A stretch of 56,009 bases of DNA, from NCBI RefSeq assembly GCF_000375485.1, contig NZ_AQXE01000001.1, positions 1 through 56,009 of the forward strand, written 5' to 3'. Below are positions 28,616 through 38,004 of this stretch, one piece after another. The notes beneath the pieces are model-generated. The model did no database searches. It was not told the origin of the DNA and worked only from the letters and a program-made list of their open reading frames with translations. The translations under genes were made by a program, and so were the position numbers. Within the stretch, counting starts at the first letter, position 1. Every line of letters starts with the position of its first letter. This stretch comes from Desulfovibrio oxyclinae DSM 11498 (GTDB taxonomy: Bacteria > Desulfobacterota > Desulfovibrionia > Desulfovibrionales > Desulfovibrionaceae).

Positions 28616-30028
28616 TTGTCAGCCATATTATCCGTTTCCGAACTCACCCGCGCGGTCAAGGACCTGCTTGAGGCCGAATTCCCCTTCGTCTGGGTGCGCG
28701 GCCAGATCACCAATCTCGGGCGGCCCGCCAGCGGGCATCTCTACTTTTCCCTCACCGATGGCGACTCATTGGTTAACGTGGTCTGGTTCAAGGGCGCCCA
28801 GCGCAGCGCGGAACCGGTCAGCAGAGGAGGCGAGGCCGTGAATCCCCTCACCGGCGAGGTGGAGGAGGAAAAGCCGCAAAGCCTGGCCGATGCGTTGGAG
28901 GACGGCATGGAGGTGCTCTGTGCCGGACGGCTCAACGTGTACGAGCCGCGCGGCCAGTATCAGCTGGTGGCCGAACTGGTGCAGGAGCAGGGCGTTGGCG
29001 ATTTGCGCATGGCCTTTGAAGCCATGAAGCGCAAGCTGGCGGCCAAGGGATATTTCGAGGAAGACCGCAAAATGCAGATTCCGCGGGAGCCTGCTCGGGT
29101 TGCCGTGGTCACCTCGCCCACTGGTGCGGCAATTCGCGATTTTCTGCGCATTGCATCCACACGCGGAGTGGGCAGTGAAATTCGAATTCAGCCCACTGCT
29201 GTGCAGGGCGAGGCCGCGCCGGAGCAGATAGCGGCGGCGCTGGACGCCGTGGGCGACGAGGGTTGGGCGGACGTGGTGGTGCTCATCCGTGGCGGCGGTT
29301 CGCTGGAAGACCTGTGGGCCTTCAACACCGAGGTGGTGGGCGAGGCCATCTACCGTTCGCGCATTCCGGTTGTATGCGGGGTGGGGCACGAGCCGGACGT
29401 GAGCATCGCGGATTACGTTGCCGATCTGCGGGTGGCGACGCCGTCCCATGCCGCTCAGGTCATCTGGAAGGATCGTGACACCATGCTTCAGGAGGTGGAC
29501 CGGCTTGAAATGGACCTGACGCGCGCCTACCTCAAGACACTGGACGGGCACGAGCACGAATTGAAGCAGCTCCGGCGTGCGTTGGCGTGGCTGTCTCCCG
29601 TGCGACGCCTGGATCGCAGCACCGAGCAGGTCCGTTCGCTGGCTCTGCGGCTTGAGCGACTGGGCCGGGCGCACTATGAGTCCCGCCGGGAGCAGGCCGC
29701 ACGCTGGACCGGACGGTTGACAAGGGCGTTCGGCACCGCCGACGTGGAGCGCGCCGTCGGGACGCTTCAGGACTATGCCGAGCGTATGCGCGACGCATCC
29801 CTGAGGCGCGTGGAGGACCGGGGTCGCGAGCTGGAGCTTGCCAAGGCCAATCTGGCGGGGCTGGATCCGGAGGCGCCCTTGCAGCGTGGCTACAGCCTGA
29901 TCCGCATCGGTGACGACGGGCCGTTTTTGCGCAGCCCGGACGAAGTTGCCGACGGCGACCGTCTGAGCATCCGCGTGCGTGACGGAAACCTTGCCGCAAG
30001 GGTTGAGAAGGAAGGCCCGGAAGGGTAA
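28616..30028 (+). CDS. xseA: Exodeoxyribonuclease VII large subunit
   Basis: 470 residues from TTG 28616, with GGGAG 9 bases upstream; the first residues LSVSELTRAVKDLLE match the family start, which supports this codon. The N-terminal OB fold (~1-105) is followed by the catalytic domain with ARVAVVTSPTGAAIRD and the RGGGSLEDLWAFN motif, then a long coiled region (~310-420). With XseB it degrades single-stranded DNA from either end. It opens a five-gene plus-strand run xseA-M23-xseB-ispA-dxs. A ~25-residue insertion in the OB fold (SAEPVSRGGEAVNPLTGE) is longer than usual. Confidence 0.95.
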   Translation: MSAILSVSELTRAVKDLLEAEFPFVWVRGQITNLGRPASGHLYFSLTDGDSLVNVVWFKGAQRSAEPVSRGGEAVNPLTGEVEEEKPQSLADALEDGMEVLCAGRLNVYEPRGQYQLVAELVQEQGVGDLRMAFEAMKRKLAAKGYFEEDRKMQIPREPARVAVVTSPTGAAIRDFLRIASTRGVGSEIRIQPTAVQGEAAPEQIAAALDAVGDEGWADVVVLIRGGGSLEDLWAFNTEVVGEAIYRSRIPVVCGVGHEPDVSIADYVADLRVATPSHAAQVIWKDRDTMLQEVDRLEMDLTRAYLKTLDGHEHELKQLRRALAWLSPVRRLDRSTEQVRSLALRLERLGRAHYESRREQAARWTGRLTRAFGTADVERAVGTLQDYAERMRDASLRRVEDRGRELELAKANLAGLDPEAPLQRGYSLIRIGDDGPFLRSPDEVADGDRLSIRVRDGNLAARVEKEGPEG

Positions 30029-30037
30029 GGTCTGCGC

Positions 30038-30991
30038 ATGCAAGGATATAAACGATTTTTCATAATTGCGGCTATGTTGCTCCTGCCCGTGCTCGCGCAT
30101 GCGCAGAGCGTGGGGCTTCAGGACGGAGACGAGGCCGGTTTCGAAAACGCCACGGCCTCTGAGCCCGAAGCGGAACTCGTGCTGGCTCATCCGGAAACCG
30201 TGGCACTGGGCGATCCGTTCGCGGTGCGCCTGACCTCGACCGTCCCGCTGGAGGATGTGTCGATTCACTGGGACGGCCGCAACATCGCGCCATCCATTTC
30301 CGTATGGAACGACAAGCACGTTGCGCTGGTCATGCTCGGAACCGACGTGCTCAACGCCAAACCGGGCGAGAAGAGTCTCGTGGTCACGGCTTCGGCTGGC
30401 GACGCGTCTCGGGAATTCAAGGAAACGGTCACTATCAAGGACCGCAAGTTTCCTAGACAGGACCTGAAACTGCCGCCCAAGATGGTCACCCCGCCCAAGG
30501 AAGTGCTGGATCGCATCGCCCGGGAACGCAAGGTCATCGCCAAGGCCCGCGACCATTACAGCGCCGAGCGTCACTGGACACTGCCGTTCTACCGCCCGGT
30601 GCGCGGCGAGGTCTCCAGCGATTACGGTCTCCAGCGGTTCCTCAACGGCAAACCGCGCAATCCACATCGCGGAATGGATTTCCGTTCGCCCATGAAGAAT
30701 CCCATCAAGAGCGTGGCCGACGGCGTGGTCACCCTTGTGGATGATCATTACTATGCGGGAAAATCCGTCTATGTGGATCACGGCAACGGGGTGGTGAGCA
30801 TGTATTTCCACCTTTCCGAGCCCACCGTGAAGGAAGGTGACAGCGTCGAACGCGGGCAGACCGTGGGCCTTACCGGCGCCACCGGACGCGTTACGGGGCC
30901 GCATCTGCACATGTCCATCGCCGTGCAGGGACGGCTGGTGAATCCGGCTCCGCTGTTCAAGACGAGCGCGGACGATCTGCTCAAACAATAG
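30038..30991 (+). CDS. M23-family (LytM-like) metallopeptidase, secreted
   Basis: 317 residues with a signal peptide ending AHAQ near residue 23. The C-terminal third is the M23 fold with zinc ligands visible in HRGMDF (H-x3-D), and catalytic histidines in YVDHGNGVVSMYFHL and GPHLHMS. The middle region is beta-rich (LEDVSIHWDGRNIAPSI). These enzymes cut peptide bridges of the cell wall in the periplasm. All four metal and catalytic positions look present, so it is probably active rather than a regulatory pseudo-enzyme. It lies 9 bases after xseA and about 105 before xseB, so it interrupts the two exonuclease VII genes. Confidence 0.88.
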   Translation: MQGYKRFFIIAAMLLLPVLAHAQSVGLQDGDEAGFENATASEPEAELVLAHPETVALGDPFAVRLTSTVPLEDVSIHWDGRNIAPSISVWNDKHVALVMLGTDVLNAKPGEKSLVVTASAGDASREFKETVTIKDRKFPRQDLKLPPKMVTPPKEVLDRIARERKVIAKARDHYSAERHWTLPFYRPVRGEVSSDYGLQRFLNGKPRNPHRGMDFRSPMKNPIKSVADGVVTLVDDHYYAGKSVYVDHGNGVVSMYFHLSEPTVKEGDSVERGQTVGLTGATGRVTGPHLHMSIAVQGRLVNPAPLFKTSADDLLKQ

Positions 30992-31095
30992 GTTTTGCCA
31001 CGGGCCGTTTCCTCATGTGGAGGCGGCCCGCATCATGTCAAATATACCGGCCCGGACCGGCGACAAGGCGACGCGCGTCGCTGGAGGCGCACAGT

Positions 31096-31329
31096 ATGTC
31101 TGAACCGACTTTTGAAAAGAAACTGGAACGGCTTCGCGAGATCGTGGAGCGCCTTGAGCGCGGCGAACTGCCCCTTGAAGAGGGCGTCTCCCTTTACAAG
31201 GAAGGCCTTGAACTCGCCAAGGGATGCGGCGGCCACCTGGAAAAGGCGCGTCATGAGGTCAAGATCGTCAGCGAGGGGCTGGTCAAGGAATTCGAGGCGC
31301 TGGATGCGCCACTGGAGGAGGAAGACTAG
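31096..31329 (+). CDS. xseB: Exodeoxyribonuclease VII small subunit
   Basis: 77 residues from ATG 31096, with GGAGG 8 bases upstream. The FEKKLERLREIVERLERGELPLEE segment (in part) is the XseB signature. Several copies bind one XseA. The stop TAG shares its last G with the GTG start of ispA, a one-base overlap, as in the common xseB-ispA-dxs order. Confidence 0.95.
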   Translation: MSEPTFEKKLERLREIVERLERGELPLEEGVSLYKEGLELAKGCGGHLEKARHEVKIVSEGLVKEFEALDAPLEEED

Positions 31330-32225
31330 TGTCCGTCAAAGACGAACTCATGCGGCGTGCCGCCGAAGTGGAAACCTTTCTTGAAGGCTGCCTGAAGGAC
31401 CGGGATATCCCGGATTCGCTGCGCGAAGCCATGGAATACAGTCTGCTTGCGGGCGGCAAGCGTCTGCGGCCGGTGCTGGTCCTTTCGTGGTGCGGGATGC
31501 TCGGCGGCGAGCCGGACAGGGCCATGCCGTTTGCCGCGAGTCTCGAATGCATCCATACCTACTCGCTGGTGCACGACGATCTGCCCGCCATGGATGATGA
31601 CGATCTCCGGCGCGGCAAGCCCTCGAATCACAAGAAATTCGGCGAGGCCGAGGCCATCCTCGCGGGTGACGGATTGCTTACCGAAGCCTTCACGCTCATG
31701 ACCGAAAGCGCGCTGGAGAAAGGGCTTCCCGCCTGTGACGTGCTGCGGGCCGTGAACGTGCTGGCGCGTTCCGCCGGAGCCGGTGGCATGGTCGGCGGCC
31801 AGTCGGTGGACATGGCCCAGACCGGCCGGGCGGGGCAGGTCCCGCTGGAAGAGCTTCAGGCCATGCATGCCATGAAGACCGGCGCGCTCATCACGGCCGC
31901 GTGCGAATGCGGCGCGATTCTCTCCGGCAGGGGCGAAACGCACGAGCTGGCCGCGCGGGCCTTCGGCAAGGCCGTGGGCGTGGCTTTTCAGATCGTGGAT
32001 GACGTGTTGGACGTGGTGGGCGACGAGAAGACCCTCGGCAAGCCCGTGGGCAGCGATGAAGGGGCCGGAAAGAGTACCTATCCGTCGCTTGTGGGGCTGG
32101 AGCGGAGCATGGAGCTGGCCCGGGCCCACGTGGACGGCGCGCTGAAGCATCTTGAGCCGTATGAGGGCGCTGATGCGGAATTCCTCGGGGAACTGGCTCG
32201 TTACATTGTGGACAGAGTTCAATGA
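31329..32225 (+). CDS. ispA: Polyprenyl (farnesyl/geranyl) diphosphate synthase
   Basis: 298 residues from GTG 31329. It condenses isopentenyl diphosphate with allylic diphosphates. The first aspartate-rich motif is DDLPAMDDDDLRRGKPS (about 77-93) and the second is DDVLDVVGDEKTLGKPVG (about 222-239). The residues before the first motif (ECIHTYSLVH) favour C15, although C20 cannot be excluded. Length and motifs are normal. It is coupled to xseB and followed after 7 bases by dxs. Confidence 0.95.
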   Translation: MSVKDELMRRAAEVETFLEGCLKDRDIPDSLREAMEYSLLAGGKRLRPVLVLSWCGMLGGEPDRAMPFAASLECIHTYSLVHDDLPAMDDDDLRRGKPSNHKKFGEAEAILAGDGLLTEAFTLMTESALEKGLPACDVLRAVNVLARSAGAGGMVGGQSVDMAQTGRAGQVPLEELQAMHAMKTGALITAACECGAILSGRGETHELAARAFGKAVGVAFQIVDDVLDVVGDEKTLGKPVGSDEGAGKSTYPSLVGLERSMELARAHVDGALKHLEPYEGADAEFLGELARYIVDRVQ

Positions 32226-32232
32226 TTGGACT

Positions 32233-34149
32233 ATGGTCTCTGCGCTCATGACCAAGGAAGAAAAGACCAAACCCGCACTATTGCCCAGCATCGAAGGGCC
32301 CCGCGATGTCCAGAGGCTGGAGCCGGACGAACTCAAGATTCTGGCAGAAGAGCTTCGGCAGACCATCATTGGACAGGTCTCCGGTGGCGGCGGTCATCTG
32401 GCCCCGTCGCTCGGCGTGATCGAGCTGACGCTTGCCCTGTTCCGCGCCTTCGACTTCGAGCGTGACCGCATCGTCTGGGACGTGGGGCATCAGGCCTACG
32501 CCCACAAACTGCTTACCGGACGCTATTCGCGCTTCGATACCCTTCGCCGCAAGGATGGACTCAGCGGCTTCCCCCGCATGGAGGAAAGCCCTTACGACCA
32601 TTTCGGTGTCGGGCATTCGTCCACGTCCATATCCGCCGCGCTCGGCATGGCCATGGCCCGTGACCTGAAGGGCGAGAACCACGAGGTGGTCTCGGTCATC
32701 GGCGACGGCTCCATGACAGCAGGGCTGGCCTATGAGGGACTCAATCAGGCTGGCGGAATGGGCCGCAAGATGGTCGTGGTGCTCAACGACAACGAGATGT
32801 CCATCTCCAGAAACGTGGGCGCCCTGTCCTCCTTCCTGAGCAGGAAACTGAGCACGCCGCTGCTGCAGCGCTTCAAGGACGAAGTGGAGCAGTGGGTGAG
32901 CGGTGTTCCCAAGTTCGGCGACGAGCTGGCCATGTACGTCAAACGCTCCGGCGACTCCCTCAAGACGTTCTTCACTCCGGGGATGCTCTTCGAGGCGTTT
33001 CGTTTCACTTATGTCGGCCCCATCAACGGGCACGACATGGGCGAGATGGTCAAGGTCTTCGAACAGGTCAAACGCATCGACAAGCCGGTGTTGGTCCACG
33101 TCCTCACCAAGAAGGGCAAGGGCTACGAACCAGCCGAGAACAATCCGACATATTTCCATGGCGTGGGGCGCTTCGAGCCGGAAACCGGCTTGGCGCGCAA
33201 GTTCTCCGGCCCCGGTCTGCCGTCCTACACGGAAATTTTCGGCGACATGCTGTGCCGTCTGGCAGACAAGGACGAGCGCATCATGGCCATCACCGCCGCC
33301 ATGCCCGAGGGCACCGGCACGGACTGCTTCCGCAAGAAGCATCCCGAGCGGTTCGTGGATGTGGGCATCTGCGAACAGCACGCCGTTACCTTTGCCGCGG
33401 GACTCGCCACGCAGGGCTATCGCCCGGCAGTGGCCATCTATTCGACCTTCATGCAACGCTCTTATGATCAGATCGTGCACGACGTCTGCCTGCAGAATCT
33501 GGATGTGAAATTCTTCCTTGATCGCGGTGGACTCGTGGGCGAGGACGGGGCCACGCATCATGGCACCTTCGACATGAGCTTTCTGCGGCACATCCCGAAC
33601 CTCACGCTCATGGCTCCCAAGGACGAAGCGGAACTGGCGCGCATGATGGTCACCGCATTCTCCACCCAGGGTCCGGTTGCGGTCCGTTATCCGCGTGGAA
33701 CCGGCGTGGGGGCGGAAGTGGAAGACGATCCCAAACCGTTCGAACTCGGCGAAGGCGAAGTGGTTCACGAGGGCGAAGACGCGCTTGTGGTGGCCGTCGG
33801 TTCGCGGGTGTATCCAGCCATGGAAGCCGCGATGGAGCTGGAAACCGAGGGACGCGGCGTCACGGTTTTCAACGCACGCTTCATCAAGCCCCTGCCGGAA
33901 AAGCAGATCCTTGAGCTGGTCAATCGCTTTGACCGCGTGCTCGTTGTCGAGGAAAACGCCAAGGCCGGCGGGTTCGGTTCCGCCGTGTTGGAACTGATTG
34001 CCGACAACGGTCTGCTCGCGGGCAAGAACGTACAGCGTCTGGGCATTCCCGATGAGTTCGTGGAGCACGGCACCCAGAAGGAACTGCGCGCCATGCTCGG
34101 CATCGACAAGGTGGGCATCCGAAACGCCGTCAGCGCGCTGTTCGACTAG
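32233..34149 (+). CDS. dxs: 1-deoxy-D-xylulose-5-phosphate synthase
   Basis: 638 residues from ATG 32233; ATG 32248 would also give a normal protein, and neither has a strong ribosome-binding site. Dxs makes DXP from pyruvate and glyceraldehyde-3-phosphate with thiamine diphosphate, the first MEP step. The ThDP site GDGSMTAG-x-AYEGLNQAGG (about 156-174) and a second half with ICEQHAVTFAAGLA (E is catalytic) and FLDRGGLVGEDGATHHG are present. It ends the xseA-dxs run. Its stop TAG overlaps the stop of the converging DUF1499 gene inside CTAG. Confidence 0.96.
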   Translation: MVSALMTKEEKTKPALLPSIEGPRDVQRLEPDELKILAEELRQTIIGQVSGGGGHLAPSLGVIELTLALFRAFDFERDRIVWDVGHQAYAHKLLTGRYSRFDTLRRKDGLSGFPRMEESPYDHFGVGHSSTSISAALGMAMARDLKGENHEVVSVIGDGSMTAGLAYEGLNQAGGMGRKMVVVLNDNEMSISRNVGALSSFLSRKLSTPLLQRFKDEVEQWVSGVPKFGDELAMYVKRSGDSLKTFFTPGMLFEAFRFTYVGPINGHDMGEMVKVFEQVKRIDKPVLVHVLTKKGKGYEPAENNPTYFHGVGRFEPETGLARKFSGPGLPSYTEIFGDMLCRLADKDERIMAITAAMPEGTGTDCFRKKHPERFVDVGICEQHAVTFAAGLATQGYRPAVAIYSTFMQRSYDQIVHDVCLQNLDVKFFLDRGGLVGEDGATHHGTFDMSFLRHIPNLTLMAPKDEAELARMMVTAFSTQGPVAVRYPRGTGVGAEVEDDPKPFELGEGEVVHEGEDALVVAVGSRVYPAMEAAMELETEGRGVTVFNARFIKPLPEKQILELVNRFDRVLVVEENAKAGGFGSAVLELIADNGLLAGKNVQRLGIPDEFVEHGTQKELRAMLGIDKVGIRNAVSALFD

Positions 34150-34592
34150 TCCCCCGGGCCTTTTTCAAACGCCTCCCGTATCTTTTCGACGCGTCTGCGG
34201 TTCGCGCCGAGGTCCCAGTATCCCACACGGGACGCTGAACGGACATGTATCGCCTTGTCCTCTTCCTGCAGCAGAAACGACACGTCGTCTACGAAACCGA
34301 AAAGTTTCGTTGTAAATTCGGCCTGAAAACCTTCGGGGTTCGATGAGACGATTGTAGCCCCTTCCAATTTTTCCACGATGCGTTTGAGTCGGTTAAGCGC
34401 CTCTTCGCCCGACCCTTCGAAGGTCAAGGGGGCGATATGATGGTCCGGATCGCTTTCCAGACTGTTCACGCAGTTGGGTGTATTCGGACACGGATCCAGC
34501 GGCGTCTGCTTCACGGGCGATTCTCCGGGGGCGGCCTCGCAACCTGCAAGGGTCAGGACCAAAATGAGGGGAATGATTTTTCGAATGTTCAT
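34146..34592 (-). CDS. DUF1499-family lipoprotein
   Basis: 148 residues. The signal peptide ends in lipobox LAGC (cysteine 18). The body has DPCPNTPNCVNSLESDPDHHIAPL (quoted in part), then a two-layer fold with VGYWDLGANRRRVEKIRE at the end, the hallmark of DUF1499. This family has no settled function; it is often found in envelope contexts. It converges on dxs, with the two stops overlapping by four bases. The start lies 89 bases from the divergent YchJ-like gene, so a shared promoter region is possible. Confidence 0.8.
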   Translation of the reverse strand: MNIRKIIPLILVLTLAGCEAAPGESPVKQTPLDPCPNTPNCVNSLESDPDHHIAPLTFEGSGEEALNRLKRIVEKLEGATIVSSNPEGFQAEFTTKLFGFVDDVSFLLQEEDKAIHVRSASRVGYWDLGANRRRVEKIREAFEKGPGD

Positions 34593-34681
34593 TTCTCCCC
34601 TGTACCATGCCTAGACGGCGAGTTCCATGTTGACACCGCCGATGATTCGTCTACCTTCCGGTTCCACAGGAGGATGTAAAA

Positions 34682-35167
34682 ATGAATCAGTGCCCTTGCG
34701 GTTCCGAAAGGAAATACGACGAATGTTGCGGACCCATCATCAGCGGCGAAGCGGCGGCTCCCACTGCCGAAGCCCTGATGCGTTCGCGTTACAGCGCTTA
34801 TGTTGTCGGCGCCATTGACTATCTCAAGGACAGCCTGGCTCCGGAAAGCCACGGCGATCATGATGAGGAATCGGTCCGCGAGTGGTCCGAATCCGCCGAA
34901 TGGCTCGGCCTGAGCATCGATGCCACCAGCCTCGGGCTGGAGAGCGATGAGACCGGCGTTGTGGACTTCACTGCCCGTTATCGCCAGAAGGGGCAGAACG
35001 TGGAATACCGCGAGCGCAGCACCTTCGAAAAGCGTGACGGAAAATGGCTCTACGTGGACGGCCATGCGCTGCCGCCCGAGACCTATGTGCGCGAGACCCC
35101 CAAGGTGGGACGCAACGAGCCGTGCCCCTGCGGGTCCGGCAAGAAGTTCAAGAAGTGCTGCGCCTGA
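34682..35167 (+). CDS. YchJ/UPF0225-family protein with two SEC-C motifs
   Basis: 161 residues. An SEC-C zinc-binding motif lies at each end: [14 protein letters not shown] at 4-17 and [14 protein letters not shown] at the C-terminus, each with the C-x-C-x8-CC spacing. Between them is an NTF2-like fold typical of YchJ ([17 protein letters not shown], then GKWLYVDG). SEC-C motifs bind zinc and often mediate protein contacts, as in SecA. The role of YchJ is unknown. AGGATGTAAAA precedes the ATG. A terminator follows. Confidence 0.88.
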   Translation: MNQCPCGSERKYDECCGPIISGEAAAPTAEALMRSRYSAYVVGAIDYLKDSLAPESHGDHDEESVREWSESAEWLGLSIDATSLGLESDETGVVDFTARYRQKGQNVEYRERSTFEKRDGKWLYVDGHALPPETYVRETPKVGRNEPCPCGSGKKFKKCCA

Positions 35168-35185
35168 TTGGCTTTTGAAACAATG

Positions 35186-35224
35186 AAAGGCCCGGAATGC
35201 TTGTGCGTTCCGGGCCTTTTCCTT
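35186..35224. terminator. Terminator between the YchJ-like gene and csp
   Basis: AAAGGCCCGGAA pairs with TTCCGGGCCTTT, then TTTTCCTTTT. It also reads as a weaker terminator for the converging csp gene. Confidence 0.88.
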
Positions 35225-35241
35225 TTCAGCTTTGACCGGGA

Positions 35242-35472
35242 TCAGATGATGCTGCCGAAAGGGTTCTCCCCTTTTATGCGGACCTCGGAGGCCTTGGGGG
35301 CCGGGCCAGAGTCGTTCAGGGTGAACTCCACTTCCTCACCCGGATGCAGGGTCTGAAAGCCGTTGCGGAATATCTCGGTGTAATGGACGAAAATATCCTC
35401 GCCGTCCTCGGCGGTGATGAACCCGAACCCTTCCCGCTCGTTGAACCAGCTGACCTTTCCGGTGCTCCGCAT
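35242..35472 (-). CDS. Cold-shock-domain protein
   Basis: 76 residues: a single cold-shock domain with RNP1-like EGFGFITAEDG (14-24) and RNP2 DIFVHY (26-31). These proteins bind single-stranded RNA or DNA and melt RNA structure. The C-terminus is slightly longer than E. coli CspA. It has its own promoter, although the ABC gene lies just upstream on the same strand. Confidence 0.95.
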   Translation of the reverse strand: MRSTGKVSWFNEREGFGFITAEDGEDIFVHYTEIFRNGFQTLHPGEEVEFTLNDSGPAPKASEVRIKGENPFGSII

Positions 35473-35504
35473 CGCATGACTCCCGTGTGAATTCTTTTTA
35501 TCCG

Positions 35505-35533
35505 TTCATAGCACCGTGGCCTGTTCCCGGCAA
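35505..35533 (-). promoter_or_regulatory. Candidate csp promoter
   Basis: On the minus strand TTGCCG (plus 35528-35533), a 17-base spacer and TATGAA (plus 35505-35510), 33 bases before the start codon. Confidence 0.5.
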
Positions 35534-35541
35534 CGTGGTCC

Positions 35542-36954
35542 CTAACCGGGAGCTTCGGTTATTTCGATGCAGCCGTTCGCCATGTGAAGACGGCGGTTCA
35601 CGCTCTGCGGAAAGTCTCCTTCATGATGCGAAATAAGGATAACGGGCATCCCGCAACGGATGAGTTGGTCAAGGGTATGCCGCATGGACTGTCGTGATTC
35701 CGCGTCCAGCCCGGAGAGCGGTTCGTCCAGAAGCAGCAGCCACGGTTCGCCGGCTATGGCCCGAGTCAGCAGCACGCGCCTGCGCTGGCCGTGGGAGAGT
35801 GTCTCCATGCGCCGCTCGGCAAGCTCCGGCAGTCCGGTAAAGGCAAGCAGTTCCCGCGCACGCTCCTGTTGGACCGCGCTTGGGGTTTCGTAAAGCCCGA
35901 CGGTCCCGAACATACCGGAAAGCACGGTCTCCAGCACCGTGTCGCGGCAGTGCGGCAGGCGGGCGAACAGTCCGTGCATCTCGGGTGAGACAACGGCCAT
36001 GCGTCTGCGATGCGTCTCCCCTGTGCCGGTGCCGCCGAACCGTTCCACAGTGCCTTCGTCCGCAAAGGGGGCCACGTCGCCGAGTATCAGTTTGAGAAAA
36101 GTACTTTTGCCCGCGCCGTTGTCGCCCGATACGGCCCACGCCTCGCCGGGGAGCATGGTGAAGTCGATGGCGTGAAGAATCTTTTGTCCGTGCATGACCA
36201 CGTCGGCATCCCGGATGCGTACGATGAAGTCCATGAGGGCGGGTTTCGGCAGCAAAGGACAGTGAAGTGTCTCGCCGGAGGCACCCGGTTCAGCGTGCTT
36301 GCCGAGATGAACGGTCTGTCGGATGCAGCCGGGGAGGTCCTTCCTGCGGTGTGCCGTGACTACGAGGGTGGCTCTTTCCGCCAGTGTTTCCAGTAGCTCC
36401 ATCGCAGTTTTCCGGGATGGCGCGTCCAGTCCGTCCATGCACTCATCCAGAAGGATGACGTCTGGTTCCGGCGCACAGGCGCGGGCCATCAGCACACGAC
36501 GCAACTGACCGGTGGACATGGCGCGGGCAGGGATGTCCGCAAGCTCGGCCGCCCGCATTCTCCTCAAGGCCGTGTCCGCCTTTGCCAGCATTTTCGCGTC
36601 GGGCTGCTCGTAAAGCAGCGGCGTATCGAAAAAGCCCGCGAGCACGATTTCCCGGCCAGTGGCCTTGCCCCCGGAGTCTTCGTAAAAGTCCTGCATGTCG
36701 CCTGAAACCATGCCGATGCGGTGGCGCAATCCGAGCGGATCATTCTGTACGCCGTTTTCCGTCTCGAAGGTGCGACTGAATTCGTTGTCGGGCGGCATGT
36801 CGCCGCGAATGACACGGAGCAGGGTCGTCTTTCCGGCCCCGTTGGGGCCGAGCACAGCGGTATGACTTCCCGGTGTGATGGCGACCGAGGCGTCTTCAAG
36901 CAACTTTCTACCTTCGCGGGTGACACTGGCGTTGGATATCGTGATGCGCAACAT
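35542..36954 (-). CDS. ABC-type protein with two fused ATPase domains (ModF-like)
   Basis: 470 residues from ATG 36954. Two ABC ATPase units sit in tandem: Walker A GPNGAGKTT (about 36-44) with a signature-like STGQLRRVLMA and Walker B VILLDECMDGLD; then Walker A GDNGAGKST (about 285-293), signature LSHGQRRRVLLT and Walker B LLLLDEPLSGLD. There are no membrane segments and no permease beside it. The layout matches ModF/YheS-like or EttA-like soluble ABC proteins; the short linker and H-loop ISHHEGDFP favour ModF. The target is unknown. It diverges from the DUF362 gene, with 82 bases between the starts. Confidence 0.8.
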   Translation of the reverse strand: MLRITISNASVTREGRKLLEDASVAITPGSHTAVLGPNGAGKTTLLRVIRGDMPPDNEFSRTFETENGVQNDPLGLRHRIGMVSGDMQDFYEDSGGKATGREIVLAGFFDTPLLYEQPDAKMLAKADTALRRMRAAELADIPARAMSTGQLRRVLMARACAPEPDVILLDECMDGLDAPSRKTAMELLETLAERATLVVTAHRRKDLPGCIRQTVHLGKHAEPGASGETLHCPLLPKPALMDFIVRIRDADVVMHGQKILHAIDFTMLPGEAWAVSGDNGAGKSTFLKLILGDVAPFADEGTVERFGGTGTGETHRRRMAVVSPEMHGLFARLPHCRDTVLETVLSGMFGTVGLYETPSAVQQERARELLAFTGLPELAERRMETLSHGQRRRVLLTRAIAGEPWLLLLDEPLSGLDAESRQSMRHTLDQLIRCGMPVILISHHEGDFPQSVNRRLHMANGCIEITEAPG

Positions 36955-37036
36955 GCCCGGATGGTTGCGCGAAACGTCCGAGGATGCAAGCAGAATGCGC
37001 TTTGCAAAAACCGATCGCGCCCTGTACCTTCGGCTC

Positions 37037-37963
37037 ATGACCGAAACAGTGGCCCTTGCCCGCATCATGGAATACGAATCGCAACTGCTGGACGCGGCGG
37101 TTGAACTGCTCATGGACGAAGCCGGATTCCGGCCATCGCGCGGCGAGCGCGTGCTGGTCAAGCCGAATCTGGTCAACTCCACCAACGCGGCCGTGTCCTG
37201 CACGCATCCGCTGGTGGTGCGCGCAGCCTGCCGTTTCCTGCTGGATAGGGGCGTGCGCGTCACCGTTGCCGACTCCCCGGCCTTCGGCTCCGCGGCGCAG
37301 GTGGCGAAGGCGTCAGGGCTTGTCGAAGCGCTGAAAGCGCTTGGCCTTGAGGTTCGGGGGCTTGCCGCTGCGCAGAAGACCACGCTGCCGTGCGGTGTGG
37401 AAATAGGTGTCTCCAGACATGCCTTGGAGGCCGAGGCCATTCTGAACGTGCCGAGACTCAAGGCACACTGCCAGATGCGGGTGACCGGGGCGGTCAAGAA
37501 CCTGTTCGGCTGCGTGAGCGGCGCGCGAAAGGCGTTGGCGCACAACCGGCTGGGCAATCGTCCGGATCTGTTCGCCGCCATGGTGGTGGACATCTGCGAG
37601 CTGGTGCCGCACAGCGTCTCCCTCATGGATGCAGTGCGCCCCATGCATCGAAACGGCCCCGTAAAAGGGGAGGCCTACGAGCTGGGAATGCTCGGAGCTT
37701 CCGCATCACCGCACGCCGTGGACGCCATGGTCTATGAAATGCTGAATCTTTCCCCTTCGCAGGTGCCGCTGTGGGCCGAGGCCCTGCGCCGCGATTTGCC
37801 CGGTGCGCAGCCCGGCGAGCTGCGGTATCCCCTTGAGCGGCCGCAGAGCTTCGATGTGTCGGGCATGGTCATCCCCGGGAAACTGGAGCCCGTTCGCTTT
37901 GATCCGTTCAGGGTTTTCAAGGGCCGTATCAAGAGCCTGAAAAAACGTCTTTGCGGGGATTGA
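37037..37963 (+). CDS. DUF362-domain protein
   Basis: 308 residues from ATG 37037; an ATG at 36995 is also open but falls before the family's usual start (TVALARIMEYES). The DUF362 core is recognisable: VLVKPNLVNSTNAAVSCTHP (from ~35), DSPAFGSAAQVAKASG and NVPRLKAHCQMRVTGAVKNLFG. Many DUF362 proteins carry a ferredoxin domain at the C-terminus; this one lacks it. The biochemical role of the family is not settled. Neither possible start has a good ribosome-binding site. hypF follows after 41 bases. Confidence 0.78.
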   Translation: MTETVALARIMEYESQLLDAAVELLMDEAGFRPSRGERVLVKPNLVNSTNAAVSCTHPLVVRAACRFLLDRGVRVTVADSPAFGSAAQVAKASGLVEALKALGLEVRGLAAAQKTTLPCGVEIGVSRHALEAEAILNVPRLKAHCQMRVTGAVKNLFGCVSGARKALAHNRLGNRPDLFAAMVVDICELVPHSVSLMDAVRPMHRNGPVKGEAYELGMLGASASPHAVDAMVYEMLNLSPSQVPLWAEALRRDLPGAQPGELRYPLERPQSFDVSGMVIPGKLEPVRFDPFRVFKGRIKSLKKRLCGD

Positions 37964-38004
37964 GTTCCCTTGCTTCGGATGCCTGTCGGCGGTAGTGTCT
38001 GCTC

